NCBI GenBank assembly: GCA_016789785.1
Contig: JAEUQE010000184.1
Location: forward strand, 1 to 19,104
DNA: 19,104 bases
Direction: 5' to 3'
Source of the DNA: Bryobacterales bacterium
GTDB lineage: Bacteria; Acidobacteriota; Terriglobia; Bryobacterales; Bryobacteraceae
The notes under the pieces were generated by a model that saw nothing but the letters and a program-made list of their open reading frames with translations, was not told the origin of the DNA and made no database searches. The first letter of the stretch is position 1, and each line of letters starts with the position of its first letter. This document shows positions 1 through 7,202 of this stretch, piece after piece. A program made the position numbers and the translations under genes.

Positions 1-2
1 GG

Positions 3-671
3 ATCCCGTTCAAACGTGCCCGGCAGCGAGTCATCGATTATCTGGAGTACGATGAGATCGAATCGATCCTCCAGGCCATCGACCGGGCCACTCCTCAAGG
101 TGCCCGTGACTATGCATTGTTGGCCACCATGTTCAATACCGGAGCCCGCGTTCAAGAAATCGCGGACCTTCGATTCCGCGACCTGCAACTCAACAAGCCG
201 TTTCAGGTGCGGCTGTTCGGCAAGGGCCGGAAGGAGCGTTACTGCCCCATCTGGCCGCAGACCGCATCGGTGTTGCGGACGCTCTGCTTTTCGAGAGACC
301 TCGAATCGCAGCCGGAGGCATACGTCTTCCTCAATCATCGAGGCGCGCAGCTGTCGCGATTCGGCATCCGCCACATCATGAGCAAGTGTCTGCAACGGGC
401 GCGAGACGACGTTCCGAATCTGCGCAAGAAGCGGCTCCATCCACACAGCATGCGGCACAGCACGGCCGTGGCACTTCTGAAATCCGGCGTTGATCTCTCG
501 ACGATCAGTCATCTGCTCGGCCACGCCAGTCCGACAACCACAAGCCGTTACGCCAAGGTCGATCTGGAGATGAAACGAAAGGCCATCGCTCGGGTCAAGC
601 CAGTCGCACGCCGTTCCCGCTCGCCGTGGAGCAAGGACAGCACCATCCTCGATTGGCTCGAATCGCTATAG
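3..671 (+). CDS. Tyrosine recombinase/integrase, 3' part (5' end outside window)
   Basis: Catalytic domain of a phage-integrase/XerD-type site-specific recombinase. The open frame runs in from the window edge without a start, so the N-terminal SAM-like DNA-binding domain is mostly missing. Numbering from the internal Met at 117, the family's active-site set is all visible: Arg11 in NTGARVQE, Lys36 in GKGRKER, His110 and Arg113 in HSMRH, His136 in LLGHASP and the nucleophile Tyr145 in TSRYAKV. The visible part therefore looks functional. It ends with a short basic tail. Downstream lie a palindrome and an IS21 helper remnant, so it is probably the last gene of a mobile element. Such recombinases can stand alone or be the last of a tandem trio (RIT elements); which applies here needs the sequence to the left. 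Confidence 0.93.
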   Translation: MPFKRARQRVIDYLEYDEIESILQAIDRATPQGARDYALLATMFNTGARVQEIADLRFRDLQLNKPFQVRLFGKGRKERYCPIWPQTASVLRTLCFSRDLESQPEAYVFLNHRGAQLSRFGIRHIMSKCLQRARDDVPNLRKKRLHPHSMRHSTAVALLKSGVDLSTISHLLGHASPTTTSRYAKVDLEMKRKAIARVKPVARRSRSPWSKDSTILDWLESL

Positions 672-680
672 CCCCTTGTA

Positions 681-743
681 AATGTGGAGTTGCGCTGCGC
701 CGAAGCGCCATCTGGCGGGGCTTCCAGTGCTCAGCTCCACATT
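681..743. repeat. Inverted repeat downstream of the recombinase
   Basis: The 12-mer at 681-692 (AATGTGGAGTTG) is matched in inverse at 732-743 (CAGCTCCACATT), 11 of 12 positions. The intervening 39 bp is GC-rich and holds a further small dyad (CGCC-ATCT-GGCG). It starts about 10 bp after the recombinase stop. It could be a transcription terminator, but there is no T-run. The recurrence of the same motif nearby argues rather for a recombinase or transposase binding site. Confidence 0.55.
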
Positions 744-761
744 CCTGGCAACTTCACATAA

Positions 762-793
762 GTCGATAAATGTTGAGCTCAACATTTGTCGAC
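762..793. repeat. 32-bp near-perfect palindrome at a mobile-element junction
   Basis: The sequence is self-complementary around the point between 777 and 778. The inner 20 bp at 768-787 (AAATGTTGAGCTCAACATTT) is perfect, one mismatched pair follows (T767/G788), then five more perfect pairs to 762 and 793. There is no loop. Its right arm runs directly into the frame of the truncated IstB. The half-site AATGTTGAGCT resembles the AATGTGGAGYT motif at 681 and 743, which suggests a protein binding or recombination site. Confidence 0.8.
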
Positions 794-1039
794 GAACTTG
801 GGTACATGGCTCTTGATCAGCAGACGTCGAATCTGTTTTATCAGGTGATCTCCGCGCGCCATGCCAAGCGCAAGAGCACCATCATCACCACCAACACTCC
901 GTTTTCCGACTGGGGAAATATCTTGCACAACACGACGATTGCGACCGCGATTGCCGACCGCCTGGTCGAAAACTCGGAGGTGTTTCTGCTGGGTGGCGAC
1001 AGTCTGCGCAAACGCCGCCAGCAACTGCCTGCCGCTTAG
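788..1039 (+). pseudogene. istB: Truncated IstB-like ATPase (IS21-family transposition helper)
   Basis: The translation from VDELGYMALDQQ onward matches the C-terminal third of IstB helpers: Walker-B-like DELGY, then LFYQVISARH, STIITTNTPFSDWG, ATAIADRLVENSEV and a basic end. In the family this AAA+ ATPase activates the IstA transposase. Complete IstB is roughly 240-260 residues; here only about 84 remain, and the Walker A/P-loop half is absent. No istA is visible. The frame could start at ATG 770 inside the palindrome, but that would be accidental. The break coincides with the palindrome at 762-793, so an insertion or deletion ended there. Certainly a remnant, not a working helper. Confidence 0.9.
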
Positions 1040-1100
1040 TTTTTCACGAGCCAAGCGCCGCGCTGTGACGATATCCCGGGCACGGAGGAGTCCGCCGGGT

Positions 1101-1109
1101 AACTCCACA
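1101..1109 (-). repeat. TGTGGAGTT motif, possible IS terminal repeat
   Basis: AACTCCACA at 1101-1109 is the exact inverse of TGTGGAGTT at 683-691. A one-base variant lies at 733-741. The two exact copies bracket the truncated istB, one after the recombinase stop and one about 60 bp after the istB stop. IS21-family ends typically carry TG...CA termini with repeated sub-motifs, so 1109 could be the old right end of the element. This is inference from position and motif only. Confidence 0.35.
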
Positions 1110-1124
1110 ACGGCGCTGCCACAG

Positions 1125-1181
1125 ACGGGAACCGCTTCTCTTGCCGGATCGCTCTTGCGATTCGGAGAGGCCGGTTCCCGT
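1125..1181. terminator. Long imperfect hairpin after the istB remnant
   Basis: ACGGGAACCG at 1125-1134 pairs exactly with CGGTTCCCGT at 1172-1181, and the arms extend inward (CTTCTC against GAGAGG with a one-base offset). The loop contains its own small stem (ATCGC 1148-1152 with GCGAT 1157-1161). A modest T-rich stretch follows (1182-1190). It may be a terminator or a leftover element end. There is no strong U-tract, so the terminator role is uncertain. Confidence 0.4.
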
Positions 1182-1203
1182 TCGGTTTTCCGGACGTTTC
1201 CGT

Positions 1204-1497
1204 ATGTTCAACTTCAGCGCCAATCACCTCATCCTGCTTCACCGCTACGAGAGCCGCGACGGCCGATTCTCGGTGCTCGTGATGCGTGACGATTCCACCC
1301 GTCGAGTCTACCGGTTGCATGACTTCTCCCAAGCCGGCCGCGACGTCCAGCCTGGACACTATTACTGCGTCGCCGGCAAAGTCAACAGCACAGACCGGTT
1401 GTATCTCGTTGTGGAATCCGTCAAGCCCGACGCCAAGCATGGCTTGCGGAACTCTATCGATGGGTCCGCCGATAGCGCGGAGGGTAGCGCTATGTGA
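1204..1497 (+). CDS. Small hypothetical protein, possible OB-like beta fold
   Basis: About 97 residues from ATG 1204 (MFNFSANHLILLHRYESRD...). The frame is open upstream to a TTG at 1141, but that start lies inside the hairpin, so 1204 is preferred; no clear Shine-Dalgarno is seen for either. The body alternates short hydrophobic strands and charged turns (FSVLVMRDD, RRVYRLHDF, GHYYCVAGKVN, RLYLVVESVK). This would suit a small beta-barrel of the OB type, but no family was recognised and no catalytic motif is visible. The last 20 residues are low-complexity and polar. It sits between an IS remnant and a gene-poor stretch, so it may itself be a fragment. Confidence 0.45.
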   Translation: MFNFSANHLILLHRYESRDGRFSVLVMRDDSTRRVYRLHDFSQAGRDVQPGHYYCVAGKVNSTDRLYLVVESVKPDAKHGLRNSIDGSADSAEGSAM

Positions 1498-2140
1498 CTT
1501 CTCCGGCGGCTCTTTTGCCGCCTGTCCTGGCTCTGGCCACCGCAACGGGCGTCCGTTCGCGGGCGCGGCTCTGCGCCTGCGCTTGGAAAATAGAGCCACT
1601 GGCTCCGAAATCCCGGCAAGAATGGCTCCGTTTTAAACCGGCGCTAACAGACGAGCGCCCCTCGACGCATCTGGCGCTACGAGCACGGCTCCAAGGTGGC
1701 TGGTTGGGCCACTCCCTTAGACTCGGTTGGCAACCGGGCTTTACCGGGCGAGTTGCTCCCACAGCTACAGAGCCAGTGACGCATCACGCTTCTGGCAGTC
1801 TGTGAATGAGGACCTCCCCCGCGCATAGGGATCGTCGGAAGGGTAGGGCACGAGTTTGAGCAGCCGAGCCGGGAGCCGTTCCCCCTCCGCGACCTCCCCG
1901 ACTCGCCGTCGGGCAGGGGGAATGAGTTGTGGGGACGCCGCTCATCCCCCTTCGGCCCCAGTCCGGGCAAAAGCGCCGGTGCATCTCTTGCTGGGGGGCA
2001 CAACTTTGTCAAAATGTTCTGGTATGGTAGACGGTGGTGGCTTGCTTCGAGCTGAGGTCAGATGCGACCCTGGGCAAGCGAGAGACCTCGCAGTGGCGTC
2101 CCCTATGATATCCACGAGCAAGCCCCCACGCCACTCAATC
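1498..2140. other. About 640 bp without a convincing gene
   Basis: Open frames on both strands here are short, overlapping and of unlikely composition (Arg/Ser/Pro-rich). Two hairpins are visible: GGCGGC-TCTTTT-GCCGCC at 1505-1522, immediately after the small ORF, and CCCGAC-TCGCC-GTCGGG at 1897-1913 within a C/G-run-rich stretch (about 1880-1920). The GC-rich text gives way to more mixed composition after about 2000. No RNA gene and no good promoter for the downstream restriction gene was recognised. It looks like decayed mobile-element flank. Confidence 0.5.
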
Positions 2141-2145
2141 GGTGA

Positions 2146-2991
2146 ATGCTCATGAACACACAGGCTGCCTACAAAGAGTTTACAGATCGGCTCAAGCTGC
2201 TCATCAGCAAGCACCCAGACCTCATTACTCTCACCTTAAGCAACATATTTACTATGCGGCTGATCGGAAACAAGACGCATGGAGACTTGGCCGAAATTGC
2301 CATCGCAGAATTCGTGAACCAGTACATGTACGATTTCCGATCCGTCCATGTCGGTAAGGATCTCTACCGGGCCAAATCTAAAGAAGAAGACATCAAAATT
2401 GTAAACGAGATCACAAAGGCTGAGTTTCCGGTCAGCTTGAAGGCTTATGGCGATGGCCCGTTGCAGCTTTCAACCGACAAGAACAGTCTAATGTTCCGCA
2501 CGCTAAGCGAAGCTGGAGAAATGAACACTCCAGAGGCAATCAAGTCGATCTACAACCACGCAGCCTTCGCCAGTTTCTCAGAGATAAACGTTCTGCCCCT
2601 TATCTACGATGAAAAGCGGCAACGATGCAACATTCTTGTATTTGATTACAGTGCCGCCCGTACTCAAACTGCCAAGATAGTTCGCCGTTCCGAGGGGAGG
2701 GGAAGAAAGCACCCGGTTTTTGTTTTTCTAGATGCTCGGGATGAGTACATTTGTGAAGTTCGCTACGGCGATGCCGCCGCAAACGCGCTCCAGCGTGGTC
2801 TGTGGACACACACGAAGAACGCAATAAAGCACTTCGACAGCATCACGGGTGGGTGGATCGACTACGCGCACAACCTTGTGCTTGTCAAGCTCTTTTCACA
2901 CGCTCTCGTTTCATCCAGTGCTGGGCACGAACTCGCCCTGGAAAAGGTCAAAGAGGATATCAAGGCACTTAAACAGAGATCCGGGATATGA
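2146..2991 (+). CDS. Probable type II restriction endonuclease
   Basis: A 281-residue protein (279 from ATG 2152, which has the better-placed GGTGA at 2141-2145). It is called a restriction enzyme mainly because it overlaps a DNA adenine methyltransferase by ATGA and has the size and charge of a type II nuclease. A PD-(D/E)XK-like arrangement can be traced: Glu50 in the helix HGDLAEIAIAEF, acidic Glu81/Asp82, then Lys99 on the strand FPVSLKAYGDGPLQL. The usual second acidic residue before x-Lys is Ser97 here, so the site would be a variant. The C-terminal half contains a basic Gly-rich turn (RRSEGRGRKHP, about 181-191). The coding sequence is clearly less GC-rich than the chromosomal genes downstream, suggesting recent acquisition. 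Recognition sequence unknown. Confidence 0.72.
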   Translation: MLMNTQAAYKEFTDRLKLLISKHPDLITLTLSNIFTMRLIGNKTHGDLAEIAIAEFVNQYMYDFRSVHVGKDLYRAKSKEEDIKIVNEITKAEFPVSLKAYGDGPLQLSTDKNSLMFRTLSEAGEMNTPEAIKSIYNHAAFASFSEINVLPLIYDEKRQRCNILVFDYSAARTQTAKIVRRSEGRGRKHPVFVFLDARDEYICEVRYGDAAANALQRGLWTHTKNAIKHFDSITGGWIDYAHNLVLVKLFSHALVSSSAGHELALEKVKEDIKALKQRSGI

Positions 2992-4118
2992 TCGCCCAAA
3001 CACAACTATTCACTGATGAACTGACTATCATAGATATCCCACAGACAGAAGGTGTAAAGTACGCCGGATCGAAGCTCAAACTGATCCCCCACATACTTCA
3101 GCTTGCGCGTAAGGTGAAACCGAAAACGGTGCTCGACGGATTCTCTGGCACAACTCGAGTATCGCAGGCCTTTGCGCGTTCTGGTTACGATGTCGTTTGT
3201 AATGACGTGGCTGTGTGGTCGGAAGTATTCGGAACGTGCTATCTGAGAGCCTCTTCGCAGCGAGAATATAGGTCTCTGATCGACCACCTTAGCAATCTGC
3301 AGCCCCGAGATGGGTGGTTCACGCAGTTCTATGGTGGCTATCCAGATCAACAAGATGGGTCCAAGCGCCCTTGGCAAATCCACAACACTCGCAAGCTTGA
3401 TGCAATTCGCGAGGAGATTGAGTCGTTGTCACTTGATCCTGTCGCCAAGTCTGTAGCTCTCACAAGCCTAATCCTGGCGCTGGATCAGGTGGATAGCACT
3501 CTCGGGCATTTCGTATCATACCTTCGCGAATGGTCTCCCAGATCATACAATCACCTTCGTTTGAAGCTTCCTGCCATTGTGGGTGGCGAGCGGGCGAGTT
3601 CACACAGCGTGAGACGGGCTGACATCTTTCAGATAGCGGATTCCGTAGAAGCGGACCTAGCCTACTACGATCCACCTTACGGGTCGAACAACGAAAAGAT
3701 GCCGCCGTCCCGCGTCCGATACGCTTCTTACTATCACGTGTGGACGACAATTTGCCTGAATGATCAACCCAACCTCTTTGGAAAGGCAAACAGGCGCACC
3801 GACACTTCGGACAAAATCGCAAGTTCTCGCTTTGAGGACTTTCGAAAGGATGTGAGCGGAAGATTTATTGCGGTTCAGGCAATTCGCAGTCTTCTTAGTT
3901 TAACTAAGGCAAGGCACATCATACTCTCATATAGCTCCGGAGGACGAGCTACCTCGGAGGAATTGAACGAAGCAATTGAATCCTGCGGCAGGTTACTTGA
4001 AGTTGTCGAGCTCGACTACAAACGCAATGTCATGGCAGACATGAAGTGGACAAACGAATGGTTAAGGGATGCCGAAGAACCCAACCGAGAGTTCTTGTTC
4101 TTAATCGAGCGCTCCTAA
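2988..4118 (+). CDS. DNA adenine-N6 methyltransferase (D12/Dam class)
   Basis: Transfers methyl from S-adenosylmethionine to adenine N6 in DNA, protecting the host from the partner nuclease. In its 376 residues the alpha-class motif order is visible: motif X KYAGSKLKL at 24-32, motif I LDGFSGTTRV at 49-58 (SAM binding), a following NDVAVWSEVFG at 72-82, and catalytic motif IV DPPY at 228-231 followed by GSNN. The stretch RYASYYHVWTTI at about 244-255 is typical of this subgroup. The start codon overlaps the nuclease stop as ATGA, implying translational coupling. Composition is as AT-leaning as the nuclease gene, so the two moved together. The methyltransferase assignment is firm; target specificity cannot be read from the sequence. 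Confidence 0.92.
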   Translation: MIAQTQLFTDELTIIDIPQTEGVKYAGSKLKLIPHILQLARKVKPKTVLDGFSGTTRVSQAFARSGYDVVCNDVAVWSEVFGTCYLRASSQREYRSLIDHLSNLQPRDGWFTQFYGGYPDQQDGSKRPWQIHNTRKLDAIREEIESLSLDPVAKSVALTSLILALDQVDSTLGHFVSYLREWSPRSYNHLRLKLPAIVGGERASSHSVRRADIFQIADSVEADLAYYDPPYGSNNEKMPPSRVRYASYYHVWTTICLNDQPNLFGKANRRTDTSDKIASSRFEDFRKDVSGRFIAVQAIRSLLSLTKARHIILSYSSGGRATSEELNEAIESCGRLLEVVELDYKRNVMADMKWTNEWLRDAEEPNREFLFLIERS

Positions 4119-4165
4119 TTGTCGATTCAATCTACCTTTTACCATTTGAGGTTCTAGAATCTAGA

Positions 4166-4570
4166 GGGGACTATTCCAAGGACGGCTGGACTCCGCTGCA
4201 TCTCGCGTCGTATTTCGGGCACAAGGAGATCGCGCAGTTGCTGCTCGACGCCGGCGCGCCGGTGCTTGCGCGCTCCAAGAACGCGATGAACAACCATCCG
4301 CTGCACGCGGCCGCGGCGGGCAAGAGCCGCGACATTGTGGCGATGCTGCTTTCGGCGGGCGCGGAGGTGAATGCGACGCAGAATGGTGGTTGGACCGCGT
4401 TGCATGCCGCGGCGCAGGACGGCGATGCAGAGATGGTGAAATTGCTGTTAATGAACGGCGCCGATCCGGAGTTGCGTGCGGATAACGGACAGTCGGCGCT
4501 CGATCTGGCAATGGGGAAGGGCTCGCAGGAAGTGGTGGACATGCTGGAGGCGCGACCGGGGATTCAGTAG
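4166..4570 (+). pseudogene. Ankyrin-repeat protein, 5'-truncated
   Basis: From about 4170 the frame encodes canonical ankyrin repeats: DGWTPLHLASYFGHKEIAQ with LLLDAGAPV, then NHPLHAAAAGKSRDIVAMLL, GGWTALHAAAQDGDAEMVKLLL and a degenerate last repeat (NGQSALDLAMGKGSQEVVDML). Full-length relatives in Acidobacteriota normally carry an N-terminal part ahead of the DGWTPLHLA repeat; here that is replaced by sequence continuous with the methyltransferase flank. The open frame extends back to ATG 4046, but those residues lie inside the methyltransferase gene in another frame and look nothing like ankyrin. Ankyrin proteins mediate protein-protein contacts; whether this 134-residue remainder is expressed is doubtful. 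It converges on the next gene with only 11 bp between stops. Confidence 0.8.
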
Positions 4571-4581
4571 AGTCCCGCCTC

Positions 4582-7095
4582 TTATCGGGTGGCGCGCGCC
4601 AGAGCTGGATCGCGCAGCATTGTCTGCAAGCCGACATTGCCGGGCTGCAGATCCAGCGCCCGCCACAGGTCACGCCTCGCGTTCTCCATATCCCGTTGTT
4701 CATAGTGCAGAATGCCCCGGTGAAACAGGACGAAGAACTCACCGTATCCAAGTTCGAGAGCCTTTGAGTATTCGCGAATCGCGCGCCGCGGGTCCTTGTG
4801 GGTGCAGTGCAAGCTGTACGCGAGGCTATAGTGGCCCTCGGCATTCTCCGGCGTTTGTTCGATCAACGGCTCCAGCAGCCGAACCGCCTCGGGGCAACGG
4901 CCCTTGCCCCAGTAGTCCTTCTCCAGCTTCGGCCGGAGTTCCGCGATCCGCTGTGTGGCCTCCATTCGACGTTTCTGGGCAAGCCTGCCCCTGAGAAAGT
5001 CCGCGGCCCGCTCCATCCCCTCCGGTGTCTGTAACATCTCGCGGCAGCGTGAGCTGATCTTTCGCAAGAAATAACTCGAGTTCCGGAATATTTCCTCAGC
5101 ACCGCAATCATTCAGCACGGATGTTATCGTATCCGCCACCGGCGCCAATACATAGTCGTTGTTCGCGATCCCCACACCGAGGTTCGAAAACCTCGACCGG
5201 TAACTCTCGTAACCCACCATGGGATGATGCGATGGGCTCACCTGCAACCCGGCTTGGTTCCCGGTCCGCAGAAACGCCATGTCCGGGATCAGCGATAGCT
5301 CCGCGGGCCGGAACTCCACCACTCGCGCATTCAGCGGCGTGTTCGCGTAAATCCAATGCACGGCTTCGGCATAGGCGGGCGGCTTCCATGAGTTCGACGC
5401 GAGTCCGGCAGTCCATCGGGTCTGCGCCACGCCGGGAAGTAGAAACACCGCCCACGCCGCCAGAAACGCCGTCCGAGTCCGTGGAGGCAAACTGCCGGCG
5501 CACGCCGCACAAATCACCCCGAACAGAACGTGCACTGTGAGCGAAACGCGCCACACCCAGATCGAATGCCAGACGAACACAAAGCTGATCACAAGTGCGG
5601 CGGTCACGGCCACCCACCAGGCGGCATCCACCCCCGTCCGGACGCGTGTTAGCACCAGGGCCACAAGCATCAGCAGTAAGTAGGGTCCGGCATGAGAAAG
5701 CATGATTCCTAAGTTTGACCATGCGCTCGCCGTAAGTTGAAACGGGTTGAAATACTGTGGCGAAGTGCGGCCCGCGAGCGATGGGAAGTTGGCCAGACAG
5801 AACGAGACCGTGGCGCACGCCAGGATCCCCACCGCGGCCCAAAACCACGCGGGTGCCGGGTCGCGCCGGATCTTCGCGGCCATCCACTTCCAGCCCACAA
5901 TCACGCCGCCTGTGGCAATGCACATCACCGCCATGTCGATCCCGGTTGCGCCACAAAAGCACGCAAGAACCAGGCAAGGCACCCACGCGGCACGCAGCTT
6001 CCGCCCTGGGAAGGCGGCGAACCATACCATCGCTCCCAGAGCCGAAGTGAAGCACAGAGCGTGGTTCATCACCCACGTAAGTCCGGATAGCGGCGTCCAA
6101 CCGATGGTACTGTATAGCTGGCTGATCTCGTAGTATCCGAAGAACAGCCGGAACCAGGGTTGCGCCGGATTCGGCGCCAAGTTCCACAAGTTGTAACTTA
6201 CCGAAAATACCGCCGAGGCCGCCGTGAGAAACCTTGCAACGTAAGACGGCGTAACGAATACCGCCCCAACCAAGGCCACCAATCCGTAAAACAGAGTGGC
6301 CGCCATGCTGTCGGCGATGAGAATCGGAAGCACCTTCGACGGAAGCCAGGCGATGTGCGCTGCGCTGAAGAGGAATGCCGCGAGAGGATAGGAGTCAATC
6401 GTGGCGGTTGAGAACGGAAAGAGCATCGGAAATCCGTGCGCCGCCAGTGAGATCGGAATGCCGAGTGTCCGTACTTCGTCGGGGAAGATGTGAGTGCCTA
6501 CGATCACTCCCGCGGCGCCCTCGGCGCCCACCAGCCAGAGTGACCGGTAGAACCCTACCAGCAGGCACAGCACCGATATCACCACCAGCGACGCGACACC
6601 CCAGCGAGTTCCGCGGAACGCAACGTAGCTGGCGCAGACATCCGGCAGTTCTCCGAACACCGTTCGCCGCGAAACCCACAAGCCGCAGATACACAGTGTG
6701 AGGAGAACCGGTGCGATAAGCCTCGCCGATCCGGCAGCCGCCATCAGGGCATACCCGAGCAGGCCGTAAATGGCATACCCCATGAGGAGGCTGATTTCCG
6801 GAATCCGTCCGCGCCACGGACTAAGTTTGGCGGCGATTCGCAGGAATGATTCCCCAATCGCCGTGCAGCAAATCACTTGCCAAGCCAGCAGCAGCAACAG
6901 GAGTAAGACGTCCCGGTGCAAGAGTTGTAGATAAAGACCAGACAGGGCTACTCTCCTGTGCGACCCTCCAACATAGCACCTCTCCAAATGCTCCGGCAAG
7001 GCGGGATTTCGGATTGCGATGCATCGGCTCGCGATCGCTTCGTACACCGTTTCAGAAATGCGGTCTCGTCGGTGATGCGCAGGCAGCGCCCGCAC
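4582..7095 (-). CDS. Large polytopic membrane protein with C-terminal TPRs
   Basis: Up to 837 residues. Many hydrophobic helices fill roughly residues 60-560, with a short acidic/aromatic extracytoplasmic-looking segment HIFPDEVRTLG, followed by a soluble region and two C-terminal TPR units (ENAEGHYSLAYSLHCTHKDP with IREYSKALELGY, then FFVLFHRGILHYEQRD with LWRALDLQP). The layout recalls GT-C-fold glycosyltransferases and acidobacterial multi-TM/TPR proteins, but no catalytic motif was identified, so no activity is assigned. The first 50 residues after ATG 7095 are Arg/His-rich and unlike a membrane protein start. The real start is probably nearer the first helix; a CTG at 6945 is preceded by AGGAGA at good spacing. 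It is convergent with the ankyrin remnant. Confidence 0.8.
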   Translation of the reverse strand: MRALPAHHRRDRISETVYEAIASRCIAIRNPALPEHLERCYVGGSHRRVALSGLYLQLLHRDVLLLLLLLAWQVICCTAIGESFLRIAAKLSPWRGRIPEISLLMGYAIYGLLGYALMAAAGSARLIAPVLLTLCICGLWVSRRTVFGELPDVCASYVAFRGTRWGVASLVVISVLCLLVGFYRSLWLVGAEGAAGVIVGTHIFPDEVRTLGIPISLAAHGFPMLFPFSTATIDSYPLAAFLFSAAHIAWLPSKVLPILIADSMAATLFYGLVALVGAVFVTPSYVARFLTAASAVFSVSYNLWNLAPNPAQPWFRLFFGYYEISQLYSTIGWTPLSGLTWVMNHALCFTSALGAMVWFAAFPGRKLRAAWVPCLVLACFCGATGIDMAVMCIATGGVIVGWKWMAAKIRRDPAPAWFWAAVGILACATVSFCLANFPSLAGRTSPQYFNPFQLTASAWSNLGIMLSHAGPYLLLMLVALVLTRVRTGVDAAWWVAVTAALVISFVFVWHSIWVWRVSLTVHVLFGVICAACAGSLPPRTRTAFLAAWAVFLLPGVAQTRWTAGLASNSWKPPAYAEAVHWIYANTPLNARVVEFRPAELSLIPDMAFLRTGNQAGLQVSPSHHPMVGYESYRSRFSNLGVGIANNDYVLAPVADTITSVLNDCGAEEIFRNSSYFLRKISSRCREMLQTPEGMERAADFLRGRLAQKRRMEATQRIAELRPKLEKDYWGKGRCPEAVRLLEPLIEQTPENAEGHYSLAYSLHCTHKDPRRAIREYSKALELGYGEFFVLFHRGILHYEQRDMENARRDLWRALDLQPGNVGLQTMLRDPALARATR

Positions 7096-7202
7096 CGACG
7101 CGTGCCGTGTCAGCTCTCAAGCCGGCGCTCCGAACTTCGAGGAACTGCTATGGTGGGCGGGCTACCGTAAGAAGTAGATGACTAAATGTCTGGAGCGATC
7201 GC

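Larger units (their letters stand above)
2141..4165. mobile_element. Candidate horizontally acquired restriction-modification island
   Basis: The block comprises the nuclease and methyltransferase genes with their flanks. Its codons use far more A/T-ending triplets than the genes to the right. On the right the composition switches near 4165, exactly where the ankyrin gene becomes recognisable. The short segment 4119-4165 is AT-rich and contains TCTAGA twice (4153-4158 and 4160-4165). The left border is less clear, somewhere between about 2000 and 2140. No integrase of its own lies inside; the partial recombinase at the left edge of the window is the nearest. Confidence 0.5.

Noticed and set aside
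1..6. GGATCC at the first base
   Set aside because: A BamHI site at the edge could hint at a clone end, but a six-base match at a boundary carries no biological information.
1494..1805. Open frame of 103 codons in the gene-poor region
   Set aside because: Alternative frames of equal length overlap it on both strands, it has no ribosome site, and its Ala/Arg/Leu text matches no family.
2006..2028. TTGTCA (2006-2011) and TATGGT (2023-2028) as a promoter for the restriction gene
   Set aside because: Spacing is only 11 bp, too short for a sigma-70 promoter.
4161..4844. Minus-strand open frame of 227 codons across the ankyrin remnant and the next gene
   Set aside because: It overlaps ankyrin repeats on the opposite strand and gives Ser/Pro/Arg-rich low-complexity text.
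5108..6187. Long minus-strand open frame of 359 codons inside the membrane-protein gene
   Set aside because: It lies in another frame of a gene with clear transmembrane and TPR features; its translation is Arg/Gly-rich without any domain. It is a shadow of GC-rich coding sequence.
6976..7202. Possible tRNA or small RNA between the membrane protein and the SMP-30 gene
   Set aside because: No T-loop GGTTCGAATCC-like sequence or cloverleaf could be found. Part of it is the doubtful 5' extension of the membrane protein.
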